From Aliamphritea hakodatensis (GTDB taxonomy: Bacteria; Pseudomonadota; Gammaproteobacteria; Pseudomonadales; Balneatricaceae): a stretch of DNA of 64,000 nt. Under the pieces are notes generated by a model. That model made no database searches and was not told where the DNA came from. It saw nothing but the letters and a program-made list of their open reading frames with translations. The DNA lies in the NCBI RefSeq assembly GCF_024347195.1, contig NZ_AP025281.1:2728001-2792000 (forward strand), given 5' to 3'. The position numbers and the translations under genes are program-made. How positions within the stretch are numbered: position 1 is the first letter of the stretch; each line of letters begins with the position of its first letter. Below are positions 9,509-17,622 of the stretch, piece after piece.

Positions 9509-10387
9509 TCAGGCAGACCGGGCTTTACCCAGCATAGCCACCAGACCCGCGCCGCAAATCAGACCGATCCCGATCCAGGTATGGGTTGCCAGCACCTCAT
9601 CCCAGATAAACCAGCCAAGCAATACCGCGAATGCGACTGAGCCATAGGTGAAAGGCCCCAGCTGTCCTGCAGGCGCCATCCCGTAGGCTTTACTGAGCAA
9701 CAGTTGCGCCAGTGTTGAACAGGCCGCCACTATCACCAAGAGCCCAAATAACGGCCAGGTCAGCGGCTGCCAGCCGATAACCGCAGGCACAAAGGCAATC
9801 AGTGTACTGAAGAAGGCAAAATAAAATACAATCCGCCGGGCAGGTTCAGTACTGCGCAGATTACGCACCGTCACCTTGGCCAGCGCGCCGAGAGATGCAC
9901 CACAAAGCGCGACCAGAACCACCCAGTTAAACGCCCCCTCCTGAGGATTCAGGATCAGATAGACACCGCTAAAACCGATGACAATGGAAACCTTAACCAG
10001 CCAGCCAACCCGCTCCCCAAGCCAGAAGAACGCCAGCACCGGCATAAAGAAAGGCGCTGTCTGCTTTAGCAATGCAGCCTGTGCCAGTGGCAAATGCCCC
10101 CAGGTATAAAACAGGCACCCCATCGCAACCACCCCCACGCCGGCCCGCATAAAGTGCAGATGCAAACGGCTGGTACGGATGGCACTGAGTCCGTTATTGA
10201 GCAACCAGGGCAATAACAGCATGACCCCCAGCAGGTTACGGAAAAACACAATCATCTCTACCGGTAACTGATCACCGATCTGCTTGATGGCCATGCCTGA
10301 ACCCACCAGAAACAGTTCAGATATAAGTATCAGCGCAGCGCCCTGATAAATGCTTCCCTTGCTTTCAATCACACGACTGACGGACAT
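9509..10387 (-). CDS. EamA/DMT-family membrane transporter
   Basis: A hydrophobic protein of about 292 residues has ten predicted membrane helices arranged as two EamA repeats (first repeat about residues 15-140, second about 150-285). It belongs to the drug/metabolite transporter superfamily, inner-membrane carriers that usually export amino acids, metabolites or drugs. The substrate cannot be read from sequence. The ATG used here is three codons after a GTG that falls almost on the T-run of the upstream terminator; neither has a strong ribosome site, so the exact start is open. Confidence 0.85.
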   Translation of the reverse strand: MSVSRVIESKGSIYQGAALILISELFLVGSGMAIKQIGDQLPVEMIVFFRNLLGVMLLLPWLLNNGLSAIRTSRLHLHFMRAGVGVVAMGCLFYTWGHLPLAQAALLKQTAPFFMPVLAFFWLGERVGWLVKVSIVIGFSGVYLILNPQEGAFNWVVLVALCGASLGALAKVTVRNLRSTEPARRIVFYFAFFSTLIAFVPAVIGWQPLTWPLFGLLVIVAACSTLAQLLLSKAYGMAPAGQLGPFTYGSVAFAVLLGWFIWDEVLATHTWIGIGLICGAGLVAMLGKARSA

Positions 10388-10402
10388 AGGTTTCACTTTG
10401 CA

Positions 10403-10436
10403 GAAAAAAGAAAGGCACTGAGAACATCAGTGCCTT
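10403..10436 (-). terminator. Terminator after the M16 peptidase gene
   Basis: On the minus strand a 10-base-pair stem (aaggcactga with tcagtgcctt) and 5-base loop are followed by tcttttttc, just downstream of the M16 stop codon and directly before the EamA gene. Confidence 0.9.
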
Positions 10437-10455
10437 GATTCGGACGCAGCGGTTA

Positions 10456-13377
10456 TCAGATGCTGATAACGTCAAAGCCTTTGAGTTGCTCCGCACCGCT
10501 CGGATTGGTAACCACTGCCACACTGGCCTTTTCAGGTTGCAGATACTCAGCAGCTACCCGTTTCAGATCGGCAATGCTGACCTCCAGAATACGCTGACGG
10601 AAGGCTTTGCGCTGTTCCGGTGTACGGCCAAACAACTCACTGTGATATGCCTGTTTGGCTTCACCCGCCGGAGAACCTGGCTTATCGATGCTGCTGACAA
10701 TCCCCAGCACCGCTTCTTCCAGCTTCTGCTCATCGTGGTCATTGTCTGCCAGCCATTGCAGGGAAGCGTCAAAATCATCCAGTGTTTCACTCAGACGCGG
10801 GTCACGGTACGAGAAGAAACGGAATACCGCATCGGCAGAATCCTGACCGGCACCGCTGCCATACGCACCACCCTGCTCACGGATTGCCCGGTGCAGGAAG
10901 CCGTTACGCAGGAAGTCACCCAGTACGGTTAACGGGGCAGCATCCGGATGCTCAACCGCAACGGTGGCATAGGCTTTGGCAGCGAAGTTCACCTGGGTGC
11001 TGGTGGTCCATGCCTGTTTAACCACCTGACGGGTTTCTGCCAGCGCCAGTGGCGCAAAATTGCGGGATTCATGGCCCTGCCAGCGTTCACACAAATCAGC
11101 AACCAGCTCCGCTTCATGCTCCGGCTCAGCAACCAGCAGGAAGCGGCGCGGTGCATCAGTCATTTTGCTGTGCAGCGCCTGAAGCTGTTCGCCCAACTGC
11201 TGCAGACGGGCATCATCTGCCAGTGCATCATCCAGCACCTTAACCGCCTTAATGCTGGCCAGACCACGCTGCAAATGACTGACATTCGCCGCCGGTGCAA
11301 GCTCACTGCAGGCCGCTGCAATTGCCAGACTGTGTCCCTGACCAGTGATGCTCTGCTCCTTACGGGTACGGCGCTGGGAAACCAGCTCGCGGATTTTCGC
11401 CAGCTCATCAAAACGAACGGTTTCGAGGGTTTCTTTCAGCAGCTCAGTCAATGCCTGCTGCTTAGTTACCAGAGCCTTGCCTGACACCACAAAATAGCCG
11501 GAAACACTCTGTTCGTTATCAATACTGCCACGCAGGGTACTGTGGGCGTACACCCCGCCGGATACCTGTGACTGCAGCGCCTGATTCTGCTGATAGTCAC
11601 GTCCGCCACACCCCAGTTCGGTGACGCAGTCACTGTACAGGAGCAGCAATTCAATTTCTTCAGCGCTCAGCGCCGGTAACGGCATAATCACCTGCTGATA
11701 GACCAGACCGTTGGTACCCTGAGCATAGAAGCTGTAATCCACTTTATCCTGATGATCGGTGCCGGTCGGAATGCGCATTTCAGCCGGTACATCTGCAATG
11801 GTTACCTTAGGCAGCACGGATTCATCATCCTGCTCATTCTGACGTGCTTCAAGCGCAGCAGCCTGTTCAATAACCTGTTGCTTTTCTGCATCTGAAAAAG
11901 TCGCCTTAATCTTCGCCAGACGGGCAGCCTCAGCCGCATCCTTACGCTGGCTCAGCTGAGTATCCGGACGCATGGTCAGGCGCACCTGGTGAGCATTATC
12001 CAGTAACAGCTCACGGATCAGGCCCGGAATAAAGTCCTCATGCTTAATCTCATCGTGCAGTTTTTCTAACACCGGATCCAGGTTCAGCAACGCAATCGGG
12101 TCCCCACAGTGAATCGCAGAAGACAGGGAAGACAGAATCAGGTTCATCCCATACGGGTAACCATCACCGCTCAGCTCACGCTGGCTGAGTTCCAGCTGAT
12201 GCAGTGCTGCCTCAACATGACTCTGGTCGATACCCTCATCAACCACCTTTTGCAGGGTCTCCAGTACCAACTGCTCAAACGCTGCTGCGTGTTCCGGGTT
12301 ACTGCCCTCCAGACCACACATGAACGCCATCTCACGGTTACTGTCTTCAAGGCCGCACAACGGCGAAGGCGCCAGCCCCAGCTCGGTAGATTCCAGTGCA
12401 TAACGCAGCGGAGACGAGCTGTTATCTAATAAGACTCTGGATAACAAGTTCGCTTTAAGCTGTTGTTCTAAATCGATACTTGGCCCGATAAGCCAGGCAA
12501 GAACATGGTGGGTTTTGTTGTCAACATCATCCTGATCAAGCGCATAAGCTTCTTCGACACGGACCGGTGAATGGTAACGTTTTTCATCGCTGACACTGAT
12601 CGTAGTATCCAGTTTTTCAAACCGGGACAACGCCAGTGTCTCCATCCGTTCCTGCAACTCAGCCACCGGAATATCACCGAATGTCATGAATACAGCATTG
12701 GTCGGGTGGTAATGACTGCGATAAAACTCAATCAACTCTTCATAGCTCAGATCCGGAATACATTCCGGATCACCGCCACTGTTGTAATGATAAGTCGTCG
12801 TCGGGAAAAGATGCTTGGTCAGGGTTTGCCAGACAGTGGAAACCACTGAGCTCATGGCCCCTTTCATCTCATTAAACACAACCCCTTTATAGACCAGAGG
12901 GCTGTCTGCATTGCCCGGTTCCTCAAACTCAATGCGGTGACCTTCCTGAGCAAAATCCAGAGGGTCAAGACGGCTGAAGAAAGCCGCATCCAGATACACG
13001 TCCAGCAGGTTAAAATAATCTTTACGGTTCTGGCTGGCAAAAGGATATGCCGTCCAGTCACTGCTGGTAAACGCGTTCATAAACGTATTCAGGGAGCGGC
13101 GGGTCATCATAAAGAACGGGTCACGGACAGGATAACGCTCACTGCCGCACAGCGCCGTATGTTCCAGCATATGGGCCACACCGGTGCTGTCTTCAGGCAC
13201 AGTACGAAACGCCACCAGGAATACATTTTCCTGATTTTCACTCTGAATATGGTAATGCAGCGCGCCGGTCTGCTTATGCTGATATTCCTCTATAACTATA
13301 TCCAGCGATTCGATCGGCTGGCTGCGCTGCAGTTGAAACGCAGAATGACAGGCCTGTTGCGTAGCTGCTTGGTTCAT
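10456..13377 (-). CDS. M16 metallopeptidase, PreP/Cym1-like (presequence-protease type)
   Basis: This 973-residue zinc peptidase belongs to the insulinase-like M16 family. The inverted zinc motif HxxEH is His69-Met-Leu-Glu72-His73, followed by TALCGSERYPVRDPFF, which is typical of the PreP/M16C branch. A second acidic ligand probably lies in GVVFNEMKGAMSS. Four tandem M16 half-domains fit the length, the last containing the substrate-binding GAYGSGAG segment. Such enzymes degrade small unfolded peptides inside a closed chamber. No signal peptide is visible, so a cytoplasmic place is likely, though some relatives are exported. It is a single gene with its own terminator, divergent from the phasin gene. 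Confidence 0.93.
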   Translation of the reverse strand: MNQAATQQACHSAFQLQRSQPIESLDIVIEEYQHKQTGALHYHIQSENQENVFLVAFRTVPEDSTGVAHMLEHTALCGSERYPVRDPFFMMTRRSLNTFMNAFTSSDWTAYPFASQNRKDYFNLLDVYLDAAFFSRLDPLDFAQEGHRIEFEEPGNADSPLVYKGVVFNEMKGAMSSVVSTVWQTLTKHLFPTTTYHYNSGGDPECIPDLSYEELIEFYRSHYHPTNAVFMTFGDIPVAELQERMETLALSRFEKLDTTISVSDEKRYHSPVRVEEAYALDQDDVDNKTHHVLAWLIGPSIDLEQQLKANLLSRVLLDNSSSPLRYALESTELGLAPSPLCGLEDSNREMAFMCGLEGSNPEHAAAFEQLVLETLQKVVDEGIDQSHVEAALHQLELSQRELSGDGYPYGMNLILSSLSSAIHCGDPIALLNLDPVLEKLHDEIKHEDFIPGLIRELLLDNAHQVRLTMRPDTQLSQRKDAAEAARLAKIKATFSDAEKQQVIEQAAALEARQNEQDDESVLPKVTIADVPAEMRIPTGTDHQDKVDYSFYAQGTNGLVYQQVIMPLPALSAEEIELLLLYSDCVTELGCGGRDYQQNQALQSQVSGGVYAHSTLRGSIDNEQSVSGYFVVSGKALVTKQQALTELLKETLETVRFDELAKIRELVSQRRTRKEQSITGQGHSLAIAAACSELAPAANVSHLQRGLASIKAVKVLDDALADDARLQQLGEQLQALHSKMTDAPRRFLLVAEPEHEAELVADLCERWQGHESRNFAPLALAETRQVVKQAWTTSTQVNFAAKAYATVAVEHPDAAPLTVLGDFLRNGFLHRAIREQGGAYGSGAGQDSADAVFRFFSYRDPRLSETLDDFDASLQWLADNDHDEQKLEEAVLGIVSSIDKPGSPAGEAKQAYHSELFGRTPEQRKAFRQRILEVSIADLKRVAAEYLQPEKASVAVVTNPSGAEQLKGFDVISI

Positions 13378-13595
13378 AAATCCTATGCCTTTTGTAAAAC
13401 CGTTTGGTGCATTGTAATCCGAAATGTCCCGGAACGCTTGGGTTTGATGACTAAGTTTGATAACTAATTTGCTGACTAAGACATTGAAAAATATCCGGGA
13501 AACCTCAACCTCCCCGGGTATGACAGTTCTGTCACGCTTTTGTCACGGGGTTGCAATCAAAAAGTGCCACTGTTCAGTTACGACCAAAGGCTACC

Positions 13596-13610
13596 TTGTG
13601 CAGTGCACAA
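13596..13610. promoter_or_regulatory. Perfect 15-base palindrome upstream of the phasin promoter (putative operator 1)
   Basis: The sequence is ttgtgca-g-tgcacaa. It ends seven bases before the -35 box of the phasin promoter. The TGCA-rich dyad resembles the TGC-rich sites bound by PhaR repressors of polyhydroxyalkanoate genes. That link is inference; no regulator gene lies nearby. Confidence 0.65.
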
Positions 13611-13616
13611 AAAGGT

Positions 13617-13645
13617 TTGACTTGAAGGAACACCATGCTTATATT
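13617..13645 (+). promoter_or_regulatory. Sigma-70-type promoter of the phasin gene
   Basis: A TTGACT -35 box at 13617-13622, a 17-base spacer and a TATATT -10 box at 13640-13645 form a near-consensus promoter. The predicted transcript would start near 13652, about 45 bases before the phasin ATG. Confidence 0.8.
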
Positions 13646-13657
13646 TTAACCAGCTTT

Positions 13658-13670
13658 GTTGCACTGCAAC
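13658..13670. promoter_or_regulatory. Perfect 13-base palindrome at the phasin transcript start (putative operator 2)
   Basis: The sequence is gttgca-c-tgcaac. It lies just downstream of the expected transcription start. Its centre is 61 bases from that of operator 1, close to six helical turns, so the pair would flank the promoter on nearly the same face of the DNA. Confidence 0.65.
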
Positions 13671-13696
13671 ATAACACTACTGCGAAGGTGAACAAT

Positions 13697-14227
13697 ATGT
13701 ATGAAAATATGTTTAAGGACGTTCAGGCATCATTCCGCCCGGTGATGGACATGGTAGAGATCAATCAGAAAGCAGCAGAAAAGATGTTTGCGCTGCAGTC
13801 GGACTACATGAACAGTCTGGTCAACACCACCCTGTCCCAAATACAGGAACTGACAGTGGCCACTGATCCTCAGCAGTTTCTGGATCTGCAGGTGAAGTTC
13901 TTCAAACGCATAGAAGACCAGTTTTCTGAAGTGGCTGAAAAAGAACTGGCAACCATCAACGAAGCATCCGGCGAACTGAGCGACATTGTTAAAACCAATC
14001 TGGATAGCATTACCCAGTCTGAACTGCAGTATATAGATGAAGTAGGCAAACTGCTGACCATGACCGGCCTGCCGGATTTTACAGCAGAAGGTGCAGCACC
14101 AGCCGCCAGCGCAACGACACCGGCCATCACCCCTGCGGCAACCAAAGCCGCCCCGCGCACGGCACCTAAAAAAGCAGCCACGAAACCTGCTGCAAAGAAG
14201 ACTGCTGCAAAAAAAACAAGCACCTAA
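13697..14227 (+). CDS. Phasin family protein (polyhydroxyalkanoate granule-associated), possibly frameshifted tail
   Basis: Phasins coat polyhydroxyalkanoate granules. In the 176-residue frame, residues 1-130 form the amphipathic helical phasin domain (MFKDVQASFRPVMDMVEIN, then a long region rich in Gln, Glu and Lys). The rest is an Ala/Lys/Pro tail of the kind seen in granule or nucleic-acid-binding phasins. The start used is the ATG preceded by gaaggtg. A longer in-frame reading back to 13457 would run through the promoter and both palindromes and is rejected. The frame stops just after a run of eight A (14209-14216). In the +1 frame the same kind of tail continues for 68 more residues, so the full protein may be about 241 residues. 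No phaC or phaA is in view. Confidence 0.88.
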   Translation: MYENMFKDVQASFRPVMDMVEINQKAAEKMFALQSDYMNSLVNTTLSQIQELTVATDPQQFLDLQVKFFKRIEDQFSEVAEKELATINEASGELSDIVKTNLDSITQSELQYIDEVGKLLTMTGLPDFTAEGAAPAASATTPAITPAATKAAPRTAPKKAATKPAAKKTAAKKTST

Positions 14228-14423
14228 AGCTGCTGCCGCCCAGCCAGCCAAAAAGCCTGAAGTGAAAACAGCGCCTACCCCGGCTAAGCCTCCGGTTACA
14301 GCAACCCAGCCAGCAGCGAAAACGGCAGAAGCGGATAAAACAGTACCGGGCTCTGCAGCGAAACCAGCAACGACAGCAGCCAGCAAGACAGCAGCGCCAA
14401 AACAGTCAGAGGCAAAGATCTGA
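14217..14423 (+). other. Out-of-frame continuation of the phasin Ala/Lys/Pro tail
   Basis: Read in the +1 frame relative to the phasin start, this stretch gives 68 codons starting QAPKAAAAQPAKKPEVK and ending at TGA. Its composition (Ala, Lys, Pro, Thr) matches the end of the in-frame tail exactly in style, while the zero frame stops within four codons of the A8 run. Removing one A, or adding two, joins the two parts. It is either the product of slippage on A8, a real recent frameshift, or a sequencing error in the homopolymer. Confidence 0.7.
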
Positions 14424-14432
14424 GCCTGCTCG

Positions 14433-14471
14433 CTGAATAAAGGTTCTGAATAAGCGCTCTGAATAAGCGTG
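14433..14471 (+). repeat. Three tandem 13-base repeats (ctgaataa + 5)
   Basis: The octamer ctgaataa occurs at 14433, 14446 and 14459, an exact 13-base period; the second and third units share ctgaataagcg. The array begins ten bases after the extended phasin stop codon. Each unit carries TGA and TAA words, so it ends translation in more than one frame. Confidence 0.8.
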
Positions 14472-14601
14472 CTAAAAAGGGCGCAGAAAAGCGTCCCAAC
14501 GATTTGCTCTGCAGCGGTACCTGTTCTGGCCAGGCCACATCACCCCCTGATGTAACAGACCCGCTGCGTTCTTCCTAAACGGCAGTCATTGCCGTTCTCC
14601 A

Positions 14602-14627
14602 CACCCTGCCATGCAGGGTGCTTTTTT
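14602..14627 (+). terminator. Terminator of the phasin transcript
   Basis: An 8-base-pair stem (caccctgc with gcagggtg) and 3-base loop are followed by CTTTTTT. A weaker hairpin (aacggca/tgccgtt) lies just before it. Confidence 0.85.
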
Positions 14628-15834
14628 ACCGGCGAGCCAGCTCAGGCATCGGACCTTCAAGCCCCATGGCAAAACGCATCACCCGGTTACGGGCCGGGCC
14701 AAGTTTACCGGCAGCCCCAAGGCCTAGATTACGCAGCAGCTTCAGCGGCAGATGATCATTACTGAACAGACGGTAAAAACTGTCCATTACCTGCATCATC
14801 AGCAGATTCTGATTGCGCCGCTGATTCTCATACCGGCCTAATACCTCCTTGCCGGTAATATCTTCACCCGCCCGGGTTGCATCCAGTAACACTTCAGCCA
14901 GCGCTGCCGCATCCAGCAAACCAATGTTCACGCCCTGCCCGGCAAGCGGATGAATCGTGTGGGCTGCATCCCCCACCAGCGCAACGCCTTCTTTAACGTA
15001 TTGCTGCGCATGCTGACGCCGCAAGGGAAACGCCGCCCTGCCAAGCAAGCCGGTAATACCACCGAGACAGTCAGGAAAGCGGCTCTGTGCTTCTGCAAGA
15101 AAAGCCTCATCGCTCAGGGCCAGCAGCCTGCGCGCTTCAGCCGGTGTGTTGTACCACACCAGCGAGCCCTGATGACCGCTCAGAGGCAGAAACGCCAGCG
15201 GTCCTGTCGGCGTAAACTGCTGCCAGGTTATATCCTGCTGCGGCAGCTCAGTGGTCACAGAAGCCACCAGCGCATGCTGCTCATAATCCCAGCTGTGCAC
15301 GCCAATCCCTACCTGACTGCGGACTTTAGACTGGGCACCGTCTGCACCTATCAGCAGCCGGCCAAACACCTGCTGACCATCCGCCAGGGTTATAATGCTG
15401 GCACCGGCCGCATAATCAATGCCGGTAATGTCTGCCGGACAAATCAGGTCTACGTTAGCGCATTGCCGAAGCTGTTCCAGCAACCCGAGCTGAATAACCC
15501 GGTTTTCAACTATATGACCCAGATGGTCTTCGCCAATATCTGCGCTGTTAAATTCCGTAGCAGCCCGGTCGGCGTCTACTTCCCAGGTTTTCAGCCGGCG
15601 GTAAGGACACAGCCGCTTATTCTGTAAGCCGGGCCAGGCACCGACATTACGGAGAATATTTTCTGACGCCAAACTGATAGCAGACACCCGCATATCATGG
15701 GCCTGACTATGGTCAAACGGCGCCGGCATGCGCAGTTCAATAACCCCAACACTGAGCTCTGAGCCTCCCAGGGCACAGGCAATGCTTGCCCCTACCATGC
15801 CGCCGCCTACAATCAGCACATCATATTTTTTCAT
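14626..15834 (-). CDS. FAD-dependent hydroxylase of the UbiH/UbiF/VisC/COQ6 family
   Basis: The 402-residue aromatic flavoprotein hydroxylase probably adds a hydroxyl group to the ubiquinone ring precursor. It shows the N-terminal dinucleotide fold VGGGMVGASIA, an arginine-containing RVSAISLAS, the central GADGAQSKVR (DG motif) and GDAAHTIHPLAGQGVN (GD motif) near residue 290. Details such as PYRRLKTWEV, WQQFTPTGPLAFLPL and a NLGLGAAGKL tail make it look closest to Escherichia coli UbiF, but which ring position it attacks cannot be settled here because several paralogues usually coexist. It lies downstream of serS with a terminator between them, so it is probably transcribed separately. Confidence 0.88.
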   Translation of the reverse strand: MKKYDVLIVGGGMVGASIACALGGSELSVGVIELRMPAPFDHSQAHDMRVSAISLASENILRNVGAWPGLQNKRLCPYRRLKTWEVDADRAATEFNSADIGEDHLGHIVENRVIQLGLLEQLRQCANVDLICPADITGIDYAAGASIITLADGQQVFGRLLIGADGAQSKVRSQVGIGVHSWDYEQHALVASVTTELPQQDITWQQFTPTGPLAFLPLSGHQGSLVWYNTPAEARRLLALSDEAFLAEAQSRFPDCLGGITGLLGRAAFPLRRQHAQQYVKEGVALVGDAAHTIHPLAGQGVNIGLLDAAALAEVLLDATRAGEDITGKEVLGRYENQRRNQNLLMMQVMDSFYRLFSNDHLPLKLLRNLGLGAAGKLGPARNRVMRFAMGLEGPMPELARR

Positions 15835-15878
15835 TGTCAGTTAACCGTTCACCCGGTGAATTTTATCTGCTGCAGATA

Positions 15879-15906
15879 CAAAAAGAGCGATCCTCAGATC
15901 GCTCTT
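15879..15906 (-). terminator. Terminator of serS and the ftsK-serS gene row
   Basis: On the minus strand a 10-base-pair stem (aagagcgatc with gatcgctctt) with a 4-base loop is followed by TTTTTG. Confidence 0.88.
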
Positions 15907-15946
15907 CTGCCCTTACTGAGCAACCACACTTCCGTTTACCGGAGGA

Positions 15947-17218
15947 TTAAAGCTCAGTAATGCCGCCCATGTATGGCAGAAGTGCTTCAGGTACTTTCAC
16001 CTTACCTTCAGCAGTCTGGTAGTTCTCAAGGATAGCCACCAGGGTACGGCCAACCGCCAGACCGGAACCGTTCAGGGTATGCAGCAGTTCAGGCTTACCG
16101 GTTTCAGGGTTACGCCAGCGCGCCATCATACGGCGGGCCTGGAAGTCTGCCATGTTGCTGCAGGAAGAGATTTCACGGTACTTCTGCTGACCTGGCAACC
16201 ATACTTCGATATCGTAGGTTTTTGCCGCACTGAAGCCCAGATCACCGCCACACAGGGTAACAACCCGGTACGGCAGGTTCAGTTTCTTCAGAATGGTTTC
16301 TGCATTACCTATCAGTTCTTCCAGTGCATCCCATGACTTGGAAGGTTCAACCACATGTACCAGCTCAACTTTTTCAAACTGGTGCTGACGGATCATGCCG
16401 CGGGTATCACGACCATGGCTGCCGGCCTCACTGCGGAAACAGGGTGTGTGGCAGACAAACTTCATTGGCAGTTGATTAGCATCAACAATTTCATCACGGA
16501 CGATATTGGTAACCGGTACTTCAGCGGTTGGAATCAGGTAGTAATCCCGTTCGCCCGGTACTTTAAACAGATCTTCTTCAAACTTAGGCAACTGGCCGGT
16601 GCCGCGCAGGGAATCAGCATTCACCATGTATGGCACATAGGTTTCCTGATAACCGTGATCGCTGCTGTGTGTATCCAGCATGAACTGGATCAGTGCACGG
16701 TGCATGCGGGCAATACCGCCACGCAATACCGCAAAACGGGCCCCGGTGATCTTCGCCGCTGTGCCAAAATCCAGACCGCCGCTCAGTTCGCCCAGATCGA
16801 CGTGATCGCGGGGTTCAAAATCCAGCTGTGTTGGCTCACCCCAGGTGCGCACTAGAACGTTATCGTCTTCATCCGCGCCTTCCGGTACGTCTTCGTGCGG
16901 GATGTTCGGTACGCCCATCAGAATGGCGTCCATCTGTTCCTGAATCTCACGCAGGGATTCTTTACTGCTGTCCAGCTTTTCACCCAGCTCACGTACTTCA
17001 GCTTTCAGCGCTTCAGCATCTTCACCTGCTGCGATGGCCTTACCGATATTTTTCGATCGGGTATTTCGCTCACTCTGCAGCTGCTCAGCCTGTACCTGCA
17101 CTTCGCGGCGCTGCGCTTCCAGCGCGTTAAACTCATCCACAGGAAACTGGTAACCTTTTTTAGCCAGTAACTGTGCAACTTCCTCAGGATTTGAACGAAT
17201 AAATTTAGGATCTAGCAT
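15947..17218 (-). CDS. serS: Seryl-tRNA synthetase
   Basis: SerS charges tRNA-Ser with serine. The 423-residue protein opens MLDPKFIRSNPEEVA and has the N-terminal two-helix coiled-coil arm (about residues 25-100) that grips the long variable arm of tRNA-Ser. The class II core follows, with motif 2 FRSEAGSHGRDTRGM.RQHQF and motif 3 LNGSGLAVGRTLVAILEN; the ISSCSNMADFQARR segment is also typical. The start chosen matches the family N terminus; an upstream in-frame extension of 23 codons runs into crcB and is not needed. It is the last gene of the row ftsK-lolA-rarA-crcB-serS. Confidence 0.97.
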   Translation of the reverse strand: MLDPKFIRSNPEEVAQLLAKKGYQFPVDEFNALEAQRREVQVQAEQLQSERNTRSKNIGKAIAAGEDAEALKAEVRELGEKLDSSKESLREIQEQMDAILMGVPNIPHEDVPEGADEDDNVLVRTWGEPTQLDFEPRDHVDLGELSGGLDFGTAAKITGARFAVLRGGIARMHRALIQFMLDTHSSDHGYQETYVPYMVNADSLRGTGQLPKFEEDLFKVPGERDYYLIPTAEVPVTNIVRDEIVDANQLPMKFVCHTPCFRSEAGSHGRDTRGMIRQHQFEKVELVHVVEPSKSWDALEELIGNAETILKKLNLPYRVVTLCGGDLGFSAAKTYDIEVWLPGQQKYREISSCSNMADFQARRMMARWRNPETGKPELLHTLNGSGLAVGRTLVAILENYQTAEGKVKVPEALLPYMGGITEL

Positions 17219-17238
17219 GATGTCAGATATAACCTTAA

Positions 17239-17613
17239 TCAGATTAAGCGGGTAAACCATAAACCGGCGTATAACGCCAGCAGGCACAGTAAAACACTAA
17301 GTAACACATACACTGCGGCAGACATTATATGCCCTTCTTGCAACAGGGTCACGGCTTCCAGCGAGAAGGTGGAAAAAGTTGTAAACGCACCCATAAAGCC
17401 GACCATCAGCAACGGCCGCATCTCCGGACTGAGCCTGGCTTTCTCCAGCACAAGCACAAAGCAGATCCCCATCAGAAAGGAGCCCAGCACATTACACAGC
17501 AGGGTCCCGTAGGGCAGTTCGTAGCGGGCATTATTGACAATATGATTACTCACCCAGTAACGGCCCAGTGCGCCCAGCGCGCCACCTAACGCAACAAACA
17601 CCAGCTGCAGCAT
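17239..17613 (-). CDS. crcB: Fluoride channel CrcB (Fluc)
   Basis: The 124-residue inner-membrane protein has four helices and the family signature: GGALGALGRYWVS at the N terminus, the NVLGSFLMG segment and the MVGFMGAFTTFSTFS segment, which supplies the phenylalanine box and central sodium site. The dimer lets fluoride leak out of the cell. It lies between rarA and serS with short gaps (9 and 20 bases), so it is likely co-transcribed. No fluoride riboswitch was recognised ahead of it, as expected for an internal operon gene. Confidence 0.94.
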   Translation of the reverse strand: MLQLVFVALGGALGALGRYWVSNHIVNNARYELPYGTLLCNVLGSFLMGICFVLVLEKARLSPEMRPLLMVGFMGAFTTFSTFSLEAVTLLQEGHIMSAAVYVLLSVLLCLLALYAGLWFTRLI

Positions 17614-17622
17614 ACGGCCTCC

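Noticed and set aside
13457..13696. N-terminal extension of the phasin frame by 80 codons
   Set aside because: It would place the promoter and both palindromes inside the gene, and the ATG at 13697 has its own ribosome site and fits the family N terminus.
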